Positions 41,799-52,055 of a stretch of 64,000 bases of DNA are shown one piece after another. This DNA comes from Ahaetulla prasina. Taxonomy: Eukaryota > Chordata > Lepidosauria > Squamata > Colubridae. The notes beneath the pieces are model-generated. The model was not told the DNA's origin. It did not search any database and saw only the letters and a list, made by a program, of their open reading frames with translations. Location: assembly GCF_028640845.1 (NCBI RefSeq), contig NC_080542.1, positions 63,191,064-63,255,063 on the forward strand. The letters are read 5' to 3'. How positions within the stretch are numbered: position 1 is the first letter of the stretch; each line of letters starts with the position of its first letter. Position numbers and translations under genes: made by a program.

Positions 41799-42128
41799 TC
41801 AGTTCACATACTGCTGGAGCCTACCTTGTAGGATTTTAAGCATAACCTTACTAGCATGTAAAATAAGTGCAATGGTGCGATATAGTTTGCACATTCTTTG
41901 GCACTGCCTTTCTTTGGAATTGGAATGTAAACTGACCTTTTCCAATCCCGTGGCCACTGCTGAGTTTTCCAAATTTGCTGAGTGTAGCACTTTTACTGCA
42001 TCATCTTTTAAGATTTTGAATACCTCAGCTGGAATACTTTCTCCTCCACTAGCTTTGTTGTTGCTCAGATTTCCTAAGACCCATTTGACTTCACATTCTA
42101 GGATGTCTGGCTCAAGGTCAGTGACCAC
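41799..42128 (-). pseudogene. BovB ORF2 fragment: RT fingers
   Basis: 109 codons with EVKWVLGNLSNNKASGGESIPAEVFKIL, the conserved start of RTE-type RT (NNKASG..IPAE), followed by degenerate residues where the KKGD-type segment and YRTIALI should be. The relevant frame is interrupted at both ends. Confidence 0.88.
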
Positions 42129-42527
42129 CCCATCGTGGTTATCAGGGATGTTAAGCTCGTTCTTGTATAGTTCCTCTGTGTAATTTTGCCACCTCTTCTT
42201 AATCTCTTCTGCCTCTGTTAGGTACCTGCTACTTCAGTCCTTTATCATGCCCATCTTTGCATGAAACGTTCCCTTTATATCTCCAATTTTCTTGAAGAGA
42301 TCTCTGGTCCTTCCTCTTGTATTGTTTTCTTCTATTCTTTGCACTGTTCATTTAAGAACGTATTCTTATCTCTTCTAGCTATTCTCTGGAATTCTGCATT
42401 CAACTGGGTGTATCTTTCTCTTTCTCCCTTGCTTTTCGCTTCCCTTTTTTCTTCAGCTATTTGCAAAGCTTCCTCAGACAGCCATTTTGTTTTCTTGCCT
42501 TTCTTTTTCTTTGGGATGGTTTAGTTG

Positions 42528-42944
42528 CTACCTCTTGTACAATGTTGAGAACCTCCGTACATAGTTCTTCAGGCACTCTATCAGATCTAATTCCTTAAAT
42601 CTATTTGTCACCTCTACTGTATATCCCTCAGGGATATGATTTCGTTGATACCTGAGTGATCTGGGCCTTTTCCCTACTTTCTTCAATTTAAGCCTAAATT
42701 TTGCATGGAGAAGCTCATGATCTGAGCCACAGTCATCTCCTGGTCTTGTTTTTACTGACTGTATAGAGCTTCTCCATCTTTGGCTGCAGAGCACATAGTC
42801 AATCTGATTTCTGTGTTGACTGGCTGATGATGTCCATGTGTAGAGTCGTCTCTTGGGTTGTTGGAAAAGAGTGTTTGCTATGACCATCATATTAACTTGA
42901 CAGAATTCTATCAGCCTGTGCTTCATTTTGTACTCCAAGGCCAA
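42528..42944 (-). pseudogene. BovB ORF2 fragment: end of endonuclease
   Basis: 138 codons with YTWTSSASQHRNQIDYVLCS and DDCGSDHELLHAKFRLKLKK. The second carries the terminal catalytic-type SDH motif of the AP-endonuclease. The N-terminal endonuclease motifs are partly in the following truncated sequence and partly absent because the element is 5'-truncated near 43037. Confidence 0.9.
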
Positions 42945-43050
42945 ACTTGCCTGTTATTCCGGTTATCTTTTGGCTTCCTATTTTAGTATTGCAATCCCCC
43001 ATGATGCTGAAGACATTATTTTTGGGTGTTAATTCTATAGTTCTTTCATT

Positions 43051-43341
43051 AAGCCTGCACAATTGTTAGAACAATGTCATATAACAGCCCTTTGCAGCCT
43101 TCTGTCATTGATTTTGCTTGACAGAACCTAGCAGTGAAGGTCACAAATATTGACCATGTGACTATGGGAAACTGCAACTATCATGTGAGCTGTTTACCCA
43201 GCATCCACATTCAGTTCGCATGACTTTAGGGACAATGCAATATAGCTGCAACTTCGAGGATTAGTTGTAAATGTCCTTGTTCACTGGCCATAACTTTGAA
43301 TAGTCCCTGAACAAATGGTTATTAACAAAGGACAACCTGTA
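43051..43341. mobile_element. TA-type MITE (ACAGGTAGTCC family), right part
   Basis: This continues the copy at 40330-40430 after the BovB insertion. Internal GATTTTGCTTGACAGAACC and GACCATGTGACTATGGG, and the right end AAAGGACAACCTGTA, are family motifs. Confidence 0.8.
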
Positions 43342-44055
43342 CATACATACAATTTATAACTGTAATCACTTTATGATATTTTAAGCAGATTGATTAGATA
43401 TTAAAATTATTTTTATGGAGCGAATCAATTAATCAATCAATTAATTTTTTTTCAACTAAATTGCAATTATGAGAGCTTTAATTTTCTGATTTTCACTTTT
43501 ATTCCGTGTGTGTGTGTATGTGGATAGATAGATGATAGATAGACAGACAGACAGACAAAATCCAAATAACCATGTTAAAATGGGGAACATGATTGGTTTG
43601 TTGTGAGCTCCCTTATTCCCTGACAGTGGCTTGTTTCCAGGTTTAATAATAATTCTGTTCTGTTATTAATGGTTGTATAGCATAACCAAAAGATATTGGA
43701 ATACAAGCAGAATTTTGACACTTAGCTAAAATTACAGATTTACAATCTGGGATAATCCCAGTTTGAAAAGTACAGATAAATCCCTTTCTTGGAAGTTATG
43801 AGGTATTAATACTTTTGGATCAGCTTATTGCCAATTATGTTTTAAACCATCTGAGTAAGAAGAGTTTGAAAAATGTCTGTCTTTCTAGGAGTCCCAGACA
43901 GAAAACCAAATCAAAAATATTCATGCCATTTTTATTACAAGTTTATTGTAGAAACCTTGCAAATCTGAAAGCACTTTCCCTATCCTCTGCCTTTATTTTC
44001 TGGTGTACTATGTCCTTTCTGAGATGTTTTCTCTACCCTTACTTCTTCTCAGGAT
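43342..44055. other. AT-rich sequence with short microsatellites
   Basis: It holds a (GT)n run at about 43507-43519 and a GATA/GACA run at about 43524-43558. The 95-codon frame 43815-44102 has no recognised similarity and overlaps the next MITE, so it is not called. Confidence 0.5.
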
Positions 44056-44224
44056 CAGTGGTGGGTTGCTACCAGTATGGACCAGATCTTGTGAACTGGT
44101 AGTAAGGGCAGCAGAAGGCTCCGCCCATCTGCCCAGATGTCATCATGGACACTCTGGACATGCGCAAAAATATTGCACACTCCCATTGCAAACCAGTAGC
44201 AAAGGTAAGTGGATTTCCACCATA
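44056..44224. mobile_element. hAT-like MITE (ACCGGTTCG family), about 170 bp
   Basis: The left end CAGTGGTGGGTTGCTACC equals that at 3998 in sequence type. The body has GAACTGGTAGTAAGGGCAGC and CTCCGCCCATCTGCC, and the right side ends in GGATTTCCACCATAC. The right terminus is mutated, so no duplication could be matched. Confidence 0.75.
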
Positions 44225-45624
44225 CTATGTTCTGAGAAATGAAGGGCAGTGAAGTAGTATTAGTTGAATGTCATTCAGTTTGGGCAGACAAAAGTATTGA
44301 TATAGACACATTTGGAAAATATTGGGGTTTATATCTGGCAGCTCCTGCATTGTCCACTGTTGCAGTAGAACAGCCTACTGTAGAGATCCAAATGCCCTTT
44401 AAGTGAAGATGGAATCCAGTAAGGTTTTATCTGCAATCTCTGAAATTTGTGCGACTTAATTTGCATTCCCTGGTGGTATATTCAAATCTTCAGTGACACA
44501 AACTAGTTGTCTTTCTAGTTGCCTATCTTTGAGGGGTGTTGAAGAGGAATCAATATTAGTACTGCTTTTGTAGACATCTGTACAGGGCACAAAGATCAGG
44601 TCAATTTGTGGGGAAGCTGTCTTGTATATGGTGATTAAAGTTGCATACGATCCTCTAACTTTTCAGTAAATTTTCCTGTTCATAGCTTGACAAGTTTCCA
44701 AAGATGCCTGTTAATTCTGCCTCCAGCGGTTCAGCTGTAATCTGTCTTCTCTCTATCTGAAATTGTTTATCAGAATAAGCTTCTCCCAAGGATAGGGTTG
44801 GTATATTATCTTTATAACTAGTAGCAGAAGCATTCACTCCTTGATTGTCCTTTTGGCAGCATCTTGATGTAGTGATTCAAAAAGTGGGGAGATCTGTGTC
44901 TCACAAAATAAACACTATGGAAATATTATAAAATATACAAGTTAAAAAGCATACTTGGAATTATAGACTGCCCAAATATCAGAATTTGCTTACAGTCCAT
45001 CTTACTAGGAAGCTACTCCACTAAATGTAACACAATTGCATAGTGATGACACTGAAGTAATTGTCTTAGAGAATAACAGACTGCTTTCTTTGAACCTCAC
45101 TGTCTACTATTGAGTCTATTAAAAGTGATTTGTCGGTAAATCTGATTATTTTGCAACATGCTATTTTTCTGATTCTGATTTTCAAGTTTTCTGCATCTCA
45201 AATGTTGAAGGACAGGATTTTTGGAGATTGTTTCCCTTTCTCAGTAAATTCAACTATAGACTTTATTTTGGATTACAGAGCCTTGATTGTTTTTGGACCC
45301 AAAAACTTTTTTCTTCTTTCTTTCTTATTTAGCAATCTGAATGAATCTATTATTAAAAAGAATGTTTAAAGATGTCAAGGGATTATTTCAATGAATCTAC
45401 TTTCATTTTCATTTCTGTTAAGTAATTAAAAAATTATAAAACAGTCCACACCATCAGTACAAGATCTGTAGTTTATTTTTTTACAATTTTTTTCTTGACA
45501 GCTTTTTATAGTCATTACTATACTTGAGCATGTTGCAGCTGCTTCAGAAGAGGAAAGTGTCTAAGGGGCTCAGGGGTTCAGGGAATTTGGTTGCCTGCTA
45601 TGGTAAGTGGGGTGTCTCACTATG
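44225..45624. other. AT-rich unique sequence with one unassigned minus-strand frame
   Basis: About 1.4 kb. The minus-strand frame 44655-44837, extended upstream to about 44880 without a stop, reads like a mixed-composition peptide (IPTLSLGEAYSDKQF, EPLEAELTGIFGNLS). The sequence beyond its stop also keeps protein-like stretches broken by stops. It may be a decayed coding fragment of unknown family. Nothing else is recognised. Confidence 0.3.
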
Positions 45625-45632
45625 CTTTAATC

Positions 45633-45853
45633 CATGGGTGAAATCCAGCAGGTTCTGACAGGTTCTGCAGAACCGGTAGCGGAAATTTTGAGCAGTTCGG
45701 AGAACTGGCAAATACCACCTCTAGCTGGCCCCAGAATAGGGTGAGAATGGAGATTTTGCAGTATCCTTCCCCTGCCACACCCACCAAGCCACACCACGCC
45801 CACCAAGCCATGCCCACAGAACCGTAGTAAAAAGAAATTGGATTTCACCACTG
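45633..45853. mobile_element. hAT-like MITE, 221 bp (ACCGGTTCG family)
   Basis: The termini are CATGGGTGAAATCCAGC and GGATTTCACCACTG, with exact 8-bp duplications CTTTAATC at 45625-45632 and 45854-45861. The internal CAGAACCGGTAGCGG and CCAAGCCACACC motifs are shared with related copies. Noncoding. Confidence 0.9.
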
Positions 45854-45861
45854 CTTTAATC

Positions 45862-46334
45862 TTGTGAATTCTAATTCAATATATCACATTTATTTAGACT
45901 ATATCTAGGTCTTGGTTTATTAATCATGCTAATGATGGTACTGTCATAATTACATTATCTTCTTCAGCTGCCTTTTTAAATTCCATGTTTTGTTGCTTGG
46001 ATGATTTAAATGATGTTTCCCTACTAAAGTTCATTCATTGTCATTTCTTCATTCTTCTCATGCTATAATCTTCTCTTGATAATAAAGTAAAAACAGCTCA
46101 CCCAGCTTGTTTGGGAATTAATTATATACAGTTGTGCACAAAAATCAGTAATTAATAAAACATTAATTTCGCAATATGGAGGTTAAAATAAAATTTTGCC
46201 AGAGAATTCTAGTAGCTAGATGCTTTCACTTCACCGTCTTTGGTATCATTCAGATGACATCTGATTCTTTCTGAAACTACATGTTAGTCATTGTAAAATA
46301 TACAAATAGAATGAGACTATTGCCTTACACACTG
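45862..46334. other. AT-rich sequence without recognised features
   Basis: No coding or repeat signal is seen. Confidence 0.5.
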
Positions 46335-46390
46335 TAAGCCGCCCTGAGTCTTCGGAGAAGGGCGGGATATAAATGTAAATTAAAAAAAAT
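46335..46390 (+). mobile_element. L2-type 3'-end fragment
   Basis: TAAGCCGCCCTGAGTCTTCG followed by GAGAAGGGCGGGATATAAATG and an A-rich tail is the L2-type (or L2-tailed SINE) 3' terminus. Only about 55 bp are present. Confidence 0.7.
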
Positions 46391-46976
46391 TGTAAGCATG
46401 GATTGTCTCAGTTCTTGCTTTTAAAGATTTACTTTCTCTCCCTGTCTCCTCCCTCTCTTTCTCATTTTTTGGAGTGACATTCTTACATTATTCCTTTGTT
46501 AACTGTAGTATGTAAACTTAAGAGCCGAAAATAGACAGAGGTTTAAAGCCACAGATTGCTATGAAAATCTCCCAGAATTACTGTGAAAAACCCCTGGTAT
46601 TAGATAGTTAAAGAACCTGAACAGTTCTTTACTGTTACGACAGTTATATGATAGGGCTATATACAAATGTAAAGAAAAAAATTCTTTATGAAATCCATTC
46701 TGAGAGACAGTTAAAAACAACAACAATCTGTCATTGTATTTTAAGATTTCAACCAAGCTAATACTAAAGCTTCCTGTAGTGAAATAGCTTTTCTCATATT
46801 TTCTTAGGTATGGAAAGATTTTATTTCCTTTGAGTACCCCGTGACTTTTTTTTTATTTATTTTTTTATTTATTTATTTACTGAGCTGTATAATCTAGATG
46901 GGCCCTAATCAAAAGGCAATCAGGAGACTGAAGGCTCTCTTAAGCATTAAAACCATTGTCTTTTCAAGACAAGTTA
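46391..46976. other. AT-rich sequence without recognised features
   Basis: It contains a TTTAT-rich run near 46848-46880 and nothing else that can be supported. Confidence 0.5.
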
Positions 46977-47054
46977 TATATTGTAGATTTCCTGAAATGT
47001 AAACTGGAATGGAATGGAAAACTGCAGTTTACATTTCAGGAAATCTACAGTATA
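46977..47054. repeat. Short near-perfect hairpin, 30-bp arms and 18-base loop
   Basis: Left arm 46977-47006 and right arm 47025-47054 are complementary at 29 of 30 positions (core GTAGATTTCCTGAAATG and its complement). The loop GAATGGAATGGAAAACTG is 18 bases. The outer bases are TATA on both sides. It could be the smallest kind of MITE with TA duplication, or a transcribed hairpin of pre-microRNA size. Sequence alone cannot decide. Confidence 0.9.
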
Positions 47055-47456
47055 GGATCTTAATACTATAATAACTGGTATGGTCAAGCTGGCAGTATTG
47101 AGCCCTTCAATTTCTCTTTCTATCCATTTAAAAGCAATCAGTGTTCAGTTTTTTTCCCTCTTTTAATCTCTGGATACTAAACTTATTTATAAATAATTTG
47201 GATACAGGCTTGATTATGTTACATGATCTATATTATAATCTATATATCTAATCTATATACCATATTATCTCTATCATCTATATTTACCTACCTATCTATC
47301 TTATCCATTTCCTACGCAGTTTTAGAATCATAAGTAGCCAGTTTTCTAATCCTTTCTGTTTTGTTCTACAATAGCTAAGCTTGATTTTTCCCACTTGTAT
47401 AAATAGCATGTAAATTTCCTTTTTTCAAGGAACCAAAGGTTTGATTTTCCATTAGA

Positions 47457-48108
47457 GGTAGTCTTCAATTTATGACCATATGGGGCCAGGGAATCTAGGT
47501 TGTAAATCATTATGGTCATTAAGTTAGATGCCCATGTAAATGCTACATTCAACAATCACAATCCCAGCTCAGTCATCAAGCAACTGAGCAGAGCATTAAA
47601 TGAATGAAAAGAAAGACTTGTATTCCAAAGAGGTCAGTCAGTTTCCCTTTCATGCACAAAAGGAAACTGCAGTGCTGAGCTGATGTTCCCCTCCCCTCTA
47701 TGGACAGAAAGGAATTCCATAGAGCATTTGTAGCATTGGACATTTAGAGCCAGCCTCCAGAAATGAGAGGAAGTCCTATCATTTCTTGTGGCCAGCTGTG
47801 GCAAATCTTGTTTGGATTTTGGGATGGACATTTTCAGTTAGCTTCCTTGAGAGTGAAAATACCTCTTGATCAACAAACTCCATCTTGTGGGGAGGAGGGA
47901 TGATAAAATTAATCAATTTACTGGAACTTTCGCTTTCAAAGAGGCTAGGTGAAAACATTCTTTCATGAAGGATTTTTTTCACACAGCCTCCTTGACACAA
48001 ATGTGCTGCTTGACAGAAAGACTCCTGGTAATAAATCCCTTTGTTCAGCACTGTTGAAATTTTGAATGGTCACTGAGTAAATGATTGTTAAGCAAGCATT
48101 ACCTGTAG
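47457..48108. mobile_element. TA-type MITE (ACAGGTAGTCC family), long or interrupted copy
   Basis: The left end GAGGTAGTCTTCAATTTATGACC (47457) and right end ATTGTTAAGCAAGCATTACCTGTA (to 48108) are family termini in the proper inverted orientation. The interior of about 400 bp (47625-48040) lacks family motifs, so this is either a long variant or a copy with an insertion. Minus-strand frames 47634-47831 and 47779-48051 lie in that interior and have no recognised similarity. Confidence 0.65.
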
Positions 48109-49128
48109 ATATTAGGATTTTCAAACTTTTCTTTTTCAGTCACTGTTCATAAAAATCATCTTCATTAAAGAAAAAAAATGAGAAGACCTCTAGTTATTGT
48201 AAATAACTTTCATTTTCTTTTGTTTAATTTGTGGTTGTAAACAGGGTTCCATTGATTCAAACTTCTATTTAGCACTGAGATTTGCTCCTCCAACTCTCCT
48301 CAAAAGCTTTCCTAGCATGCTGCAGCTTTTTATTGTGCTGCTTGGCTGAGCTGGAGCAGCTGATGGCCCCAGGGATGGTTACCGAACTACAATGTGCCAA
48401 AAGTCCCTGAACTATAGTATGGCAAGCAGTCCTAGAGTTGCATTTTTCTGGGCAGCCTGCCACCACACAAGACAGGACAAAATAGCCAAAAGGGCAGAGA
48501 CAGAGGGCAGTAGAAAAATGGGGGAAGCTGAAAAGGAGGCAGTCTCTTATCTTGGTAGAACCAAGGCTCAAGGCTGGAAGGCTCAAGCCTAGGCTGGCTT
48601 TGATTGGGGTGTGTCCTTGCTTAATAATGGGTGGAATTCGCTTAATGACAGCAACAGGAAATAGCAAGATTGCCCTCGCTAAGCCATACAGTTATATGAC
48701 TTTTTGCTTTATTACTACTTCACATAGCAAAAGAATTCCAGTTCCAATTATGATCGTATGTCAAAGACTATGAATACACCAAGGACTCCACAGTAATTGC
48801 AACTTGCCAGGAGGATAATTGGAGAGCAAAATGTCTATGTCTGCATGCTAGGGAACAAATGGGAAAATAATAGAGTATCAGTGGTAGACAAGACCATTTG
48901 AACTCCCCCCAAAATTTCATGAATGGAATATTGACTGTTACACAATAAAAAGCTTACTAGGAAATTCCTCTATGGTCAGTTTTAGGCCTTTGCTCCTACC
49001 TACTAAATTAAAGTGCTATCCATTATCTTTCTGTATTGTTGGCTACTGCATCATCTCTTTTCACTTGTTAGTGAAACCTAAAGAAATAGAACAAATGGCT
49101 TTAGACAGAAGATGGGAAAAGGTCTTCA
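48109..49128. other. Unique or old repeat-derived sequence
   Basis: Fragments near 48590-48700 (GCTTAATAATGGGTGG, CGCTTAATGACAGC) resemble the TA-type MITE family but have no ends. Frames at 48269-48667 (minus) and 48392-48592 (plus) shadow one another and are not called. Confidence 0.4.
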
Positions 49129-49167
49129 ATCAATCAGACTAAAGCTGGAGGGGACCTTGGAGGTCTT

Positions 49168-49706
49168 CTAGCCCAATCCCCTGCTGAAGAAAGAGATCCC
49201 ATACCATTTCAGACAAGTGGTTGTCCAATTGTCCAGTCTTTTCTTAAAAATCTCCAGTGATGAAGCACCTACAACTTCTGAAGGCAAGCTGTTCCATTGA
49301 TTAATTGTTCTAACAGTTAGGAAGTTTCTCCTTAGTTCCAGGTTGCTTCTCACCTTGATTAGTTTCCATTGTTTCTTATCTTGCCTTCTGGTGTTTTCGA
49401 AAATAAATTGACCCTTTCTTCTTTCTGGCAGCCCCACAAATAATGGAATCCTGTTATCATGTCACCCCTAATCCTTCTTTTCTCTAGACTAGCCAAACCC
49501 AAATCCTGCAATTGTTCTTCATATGTTTTAGTCTCCAGACCTTTAATCATCTTAGTTGCTCTTCTTTGCATTTTTTCCAAAGCCTCAACAACCATTTTGT
49601 AATGTGGTGACCAAAACAGGGATGCAGTATTCCGGGTATGGTCTAAGACTTTATAAAGTAATACTAATACTAATACTTCACATGATTCTATACCTCTGTT
49701 ATACAA
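49168..49706 (-). pseudogene. CR1 ORF2 C-terminal fragments
   Basis: Two overlapping frames: 49359-49706 with VEALEKMQRRATKMIKGLE and LGLASLEKRRIRGDMI, and 49168-49437 with LRRNFLTVRTINQWNSLPSEVVGASSLEIFKKRLD. Both are the classic CR1 C-terminus. The shift between them lies near 49400. No catalytic residue falls in this part. Confidence 0.92.
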
Positions 49707-50518
49707 CCATGTATCGTATTAGTTTTCCTGACTGCTGTTGCACACTGCTGGCTCATGTTTAAGTGATTGCCCACTGGAACGCTAAGGTCCCTCTCATAGT
49801 TACCATTTTTGAACGGAGTTTCGCCTAATCTGTATTTGTACCTCTGGGGTTTTTTTCCTGTCTAGATATAAAACCTTACTTTTCTCCACATAATATTTCA
49901 TGTTGTTAGATAGGGCCCATTATTCAAGTTTGTCAAACAGAAGTTTGTCAACTTCTGGGGTGTTGGCTATTCCTGCCAGCTAAGTGTCATTTGCAAATTT
50001 CATGATATCTCCTACTACTCCTTCATCTAAGTCATTTGTGAAGATTAATATCTTGGTAAAGGGCCTAAGACAGAACCCTGTGGCCATGTAGATGTAGTAC
50101 CATTAAGGACTTCTTGTTGAGTATGGTTTGTCAGCCAGTTACGAATCCATCTGGTAGTGATGCTGACATTTTTCTAGTATACCAAGAAGTAGGTTAGAGT
50201 CTACTTCATTTAATGCCTTGCTGAAGTCTTATTATACTATGTCCACAAGATTTCACTGGTCTACTAATTTAGTCACTTTGTCAAAGATTGAAATAAGATT
50301 GGATTGGCATGTTCTGTTTTTATTAAATCCATGCTGGCTTCTAGTTATAACTTTATTTCTTTCTAGATATTCACATATCTGTTTTTTAATTATTATTTTC
50401 CAGTATTCTCAGGTATTGATGTTAGGATGATTGGTCTGTAGTTCCTGAGCCTGTTTTTTGTTTTGTTTTTTTTAAGTTGGAAACCACATTAGCTCTTTTC
50501 CAATCCTCTGGTAGTTCC

Positions 50519-50740
50519 CTAGTGCTCCAGGATTTTTGATGGTTCTGAGATAACATCTGCCAGGTCCTTCAGAAGTCTGGGATACAATCCATCAAGTCCT
50601 AGTGATTTATATTCATCAAGGTCAGACAAGTGTTCTCTTACCATTTTCTTGCTTATTTTAATTTTTATTTCTAGCTGTCTTTTATAGTTATGTTTTGGTA
50701 GGTTGGGCTGTATTTTCTTTATGTGTGAAGACTGACGCAA
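50519..50740 (-). pseudogene. CR1 ORF2 fragment: start of RT domain
   Basis: 73 codons with VREHLSDLDEYKSLGLDGLYP and RLLKDLADVISEPSKILEH, corresponding to the hallmark K(S)xGPDGxHPRxL region of CR1 RT. The palm follows in broken frames at lower coordinates. Confidence 0.9.
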
Positions 50741-51933
50741 AGAATGAGCTAAGCAACTCTGCTTTCTCTCTACTATCTGTTAATTCTTTGCCATCTTCTC
50801 TGTTTAGTGAATTGACTGTTCCTTGACTTTTTTCTTGTTATTTATATGTTGAAAGAATTTTTTTATTATTATATTTGACTTTTATTGCAAGTCTTTGTTT
50901 ATTCTGAGCCTTTGCTTTCTTGACTTCAGATTTGCAGATTTGGGCTATTTGTTGATATTCTGTCTTAGTTATGTGTCTCTATTTCCATTTTTTGTACTTA
51001 ACCTTTTTATCTTTCAATTTATTAGAGAGATCTTTGCACAGCCATGCTGTTTTCTTTTTGGATTTCTTGTTTTTCTTATTCAGTGTTGGAGTGTTGGATT
51101 GAGCTTTTATGATAATATTTTTCAGTGTTTCCCACACTTCTTGAGTTATTTTCCCCTTTATGATTTTCATCCATGGAATTTTTCTTAGGCTCTTTCTGAG
51201 TTTGTTAAAATCAGCTCTTTTAAAGTTTAAGATTTGGATTATATTCTGTTAACACAATTACTACAGTGGTATATTTCCTACATACATTTGTTAATTGATT
51301 AACAAAGAGATCATTTATTTCTTCTGCTTTGTTGTAGTATATGCCTATAGCAATGTTATTCTTTTTTCCTTTTATATTGACCCATATGGATTCTAGGAGA
51401 TTTTCGTTCCTTGGTTTTGTGCATTTCTGTAGAGAGGCAGTGATGTTCTATATATAATGCAACTCCGCCTCCTCTTTTGTTATATTTGTTTCTTTTGAAT
51501 AGTTTGTATCTTTCCATCTATACATTCCAGTCATGAGTTTCATCCCATCAAGTTTTAGTAATGGTAACTATATCATATCTGCCTTCATGTACTAATACTT
51601 CAAGTTTGTTCCCTAAACTTACACTAAACTGAGTGTTAGTATGTAGGCATTTGAGTCCTTTATGGGTCTTGGGTATGTTTCTTATATCTCCTACTTTGTA
51701 ACTGGGGTTCCCATCCTTCCTATCACTCTCTACTTCATTATGTTTTTCTTTTTTATTTCTTCTTTCTCTTTACTCCCTCCTTCTTTTTGTGATTGATTAT
51801 CTAGTTGTTTTTGCTTGGAATTAGATTCTTAAGGTTTTGAAGATTGTCCCCCTTCCTCTCTCCATTTTAATTTGAAGCCCTTTTGATAAGATGAGCCATT
51901 TTTTCACTGGTTTATTGTTAGCTAAATGGGTCT

Positions 51934-52055
51934 CTATATTTAAAGAAGAGATTGGACAACTTTTCTCCAGAATAGTATAGGTTCGCCTGCTTGAGCAGAG
52001 GGTTGGACTAGAAGATCTCAAAGTCCCTTCCAACTCTGCTATTCTGTATTCTGTA
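51934..52055 (+). mobile_element. CR1 3'-end fragment, plus strand
   Basis: TTTAAAGAAGAGATTGGACA, then GGGTTGGACTAGAAGATCTC, CCCTTCCAACTCTGCTATTC and TGTATTCTG is a CR1 3' terminus. It lies head to head with the 5' side of the minus-strand CR1 just before it. About 120 bp, no coding potential beyond the last ORF2 residues. Confidence 0.9.

Larger units (their letters stand above)
40431..43037 (-). mobile_element. BovB (RTE clade) LINE, 5'-truncated, about 2.6 kb
   Basis: A minus-strand LINE flanked by exact 13-bp duplications TAGTTCTTTCATT (40418-40430 and 43038-43050). The 3' end (GTTGCGAAGTCGTGTCCAAC on the plus strand) and ORF2 motifs are those of BovB, the LINE known to have moved horizontally between squamates and ruminants. 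Readable segments run from the end of the endonuclease (42528-42944) through RT (40968-41633) to the C-terminal zinc-finger-like region (40435-40671). Stops and shifts are many, so it is inactive. A 200-bp L2 fragment interrupts it at about 40796-40990. Confidence 0.93.
49129..51930 (-). mobile_element. CR1 LINE, long but heavily decayed copy (about 2.8 kb)
   Basis: On the minus strand the order is endonuclease remnant (about 51200-51700: LKCLHTNTQ, a YDIVTIT segment), linker (AWLCKDLSNKL, 50979-51170), RT fingers (YKSLGLDGLYPRLLKDLADVI, 50519-50740), a decayed palm, then the C-terminus (49359-49706 and 49168-49437). The 3' end is the CR1 signature (plus strand AGCTGGAGGGGACCTTGGAG) with an (AATC)n-type tail. 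Stops are frequent, so this is an old insertion. It is the longest CR1 in the window. Confidence 0.9.
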
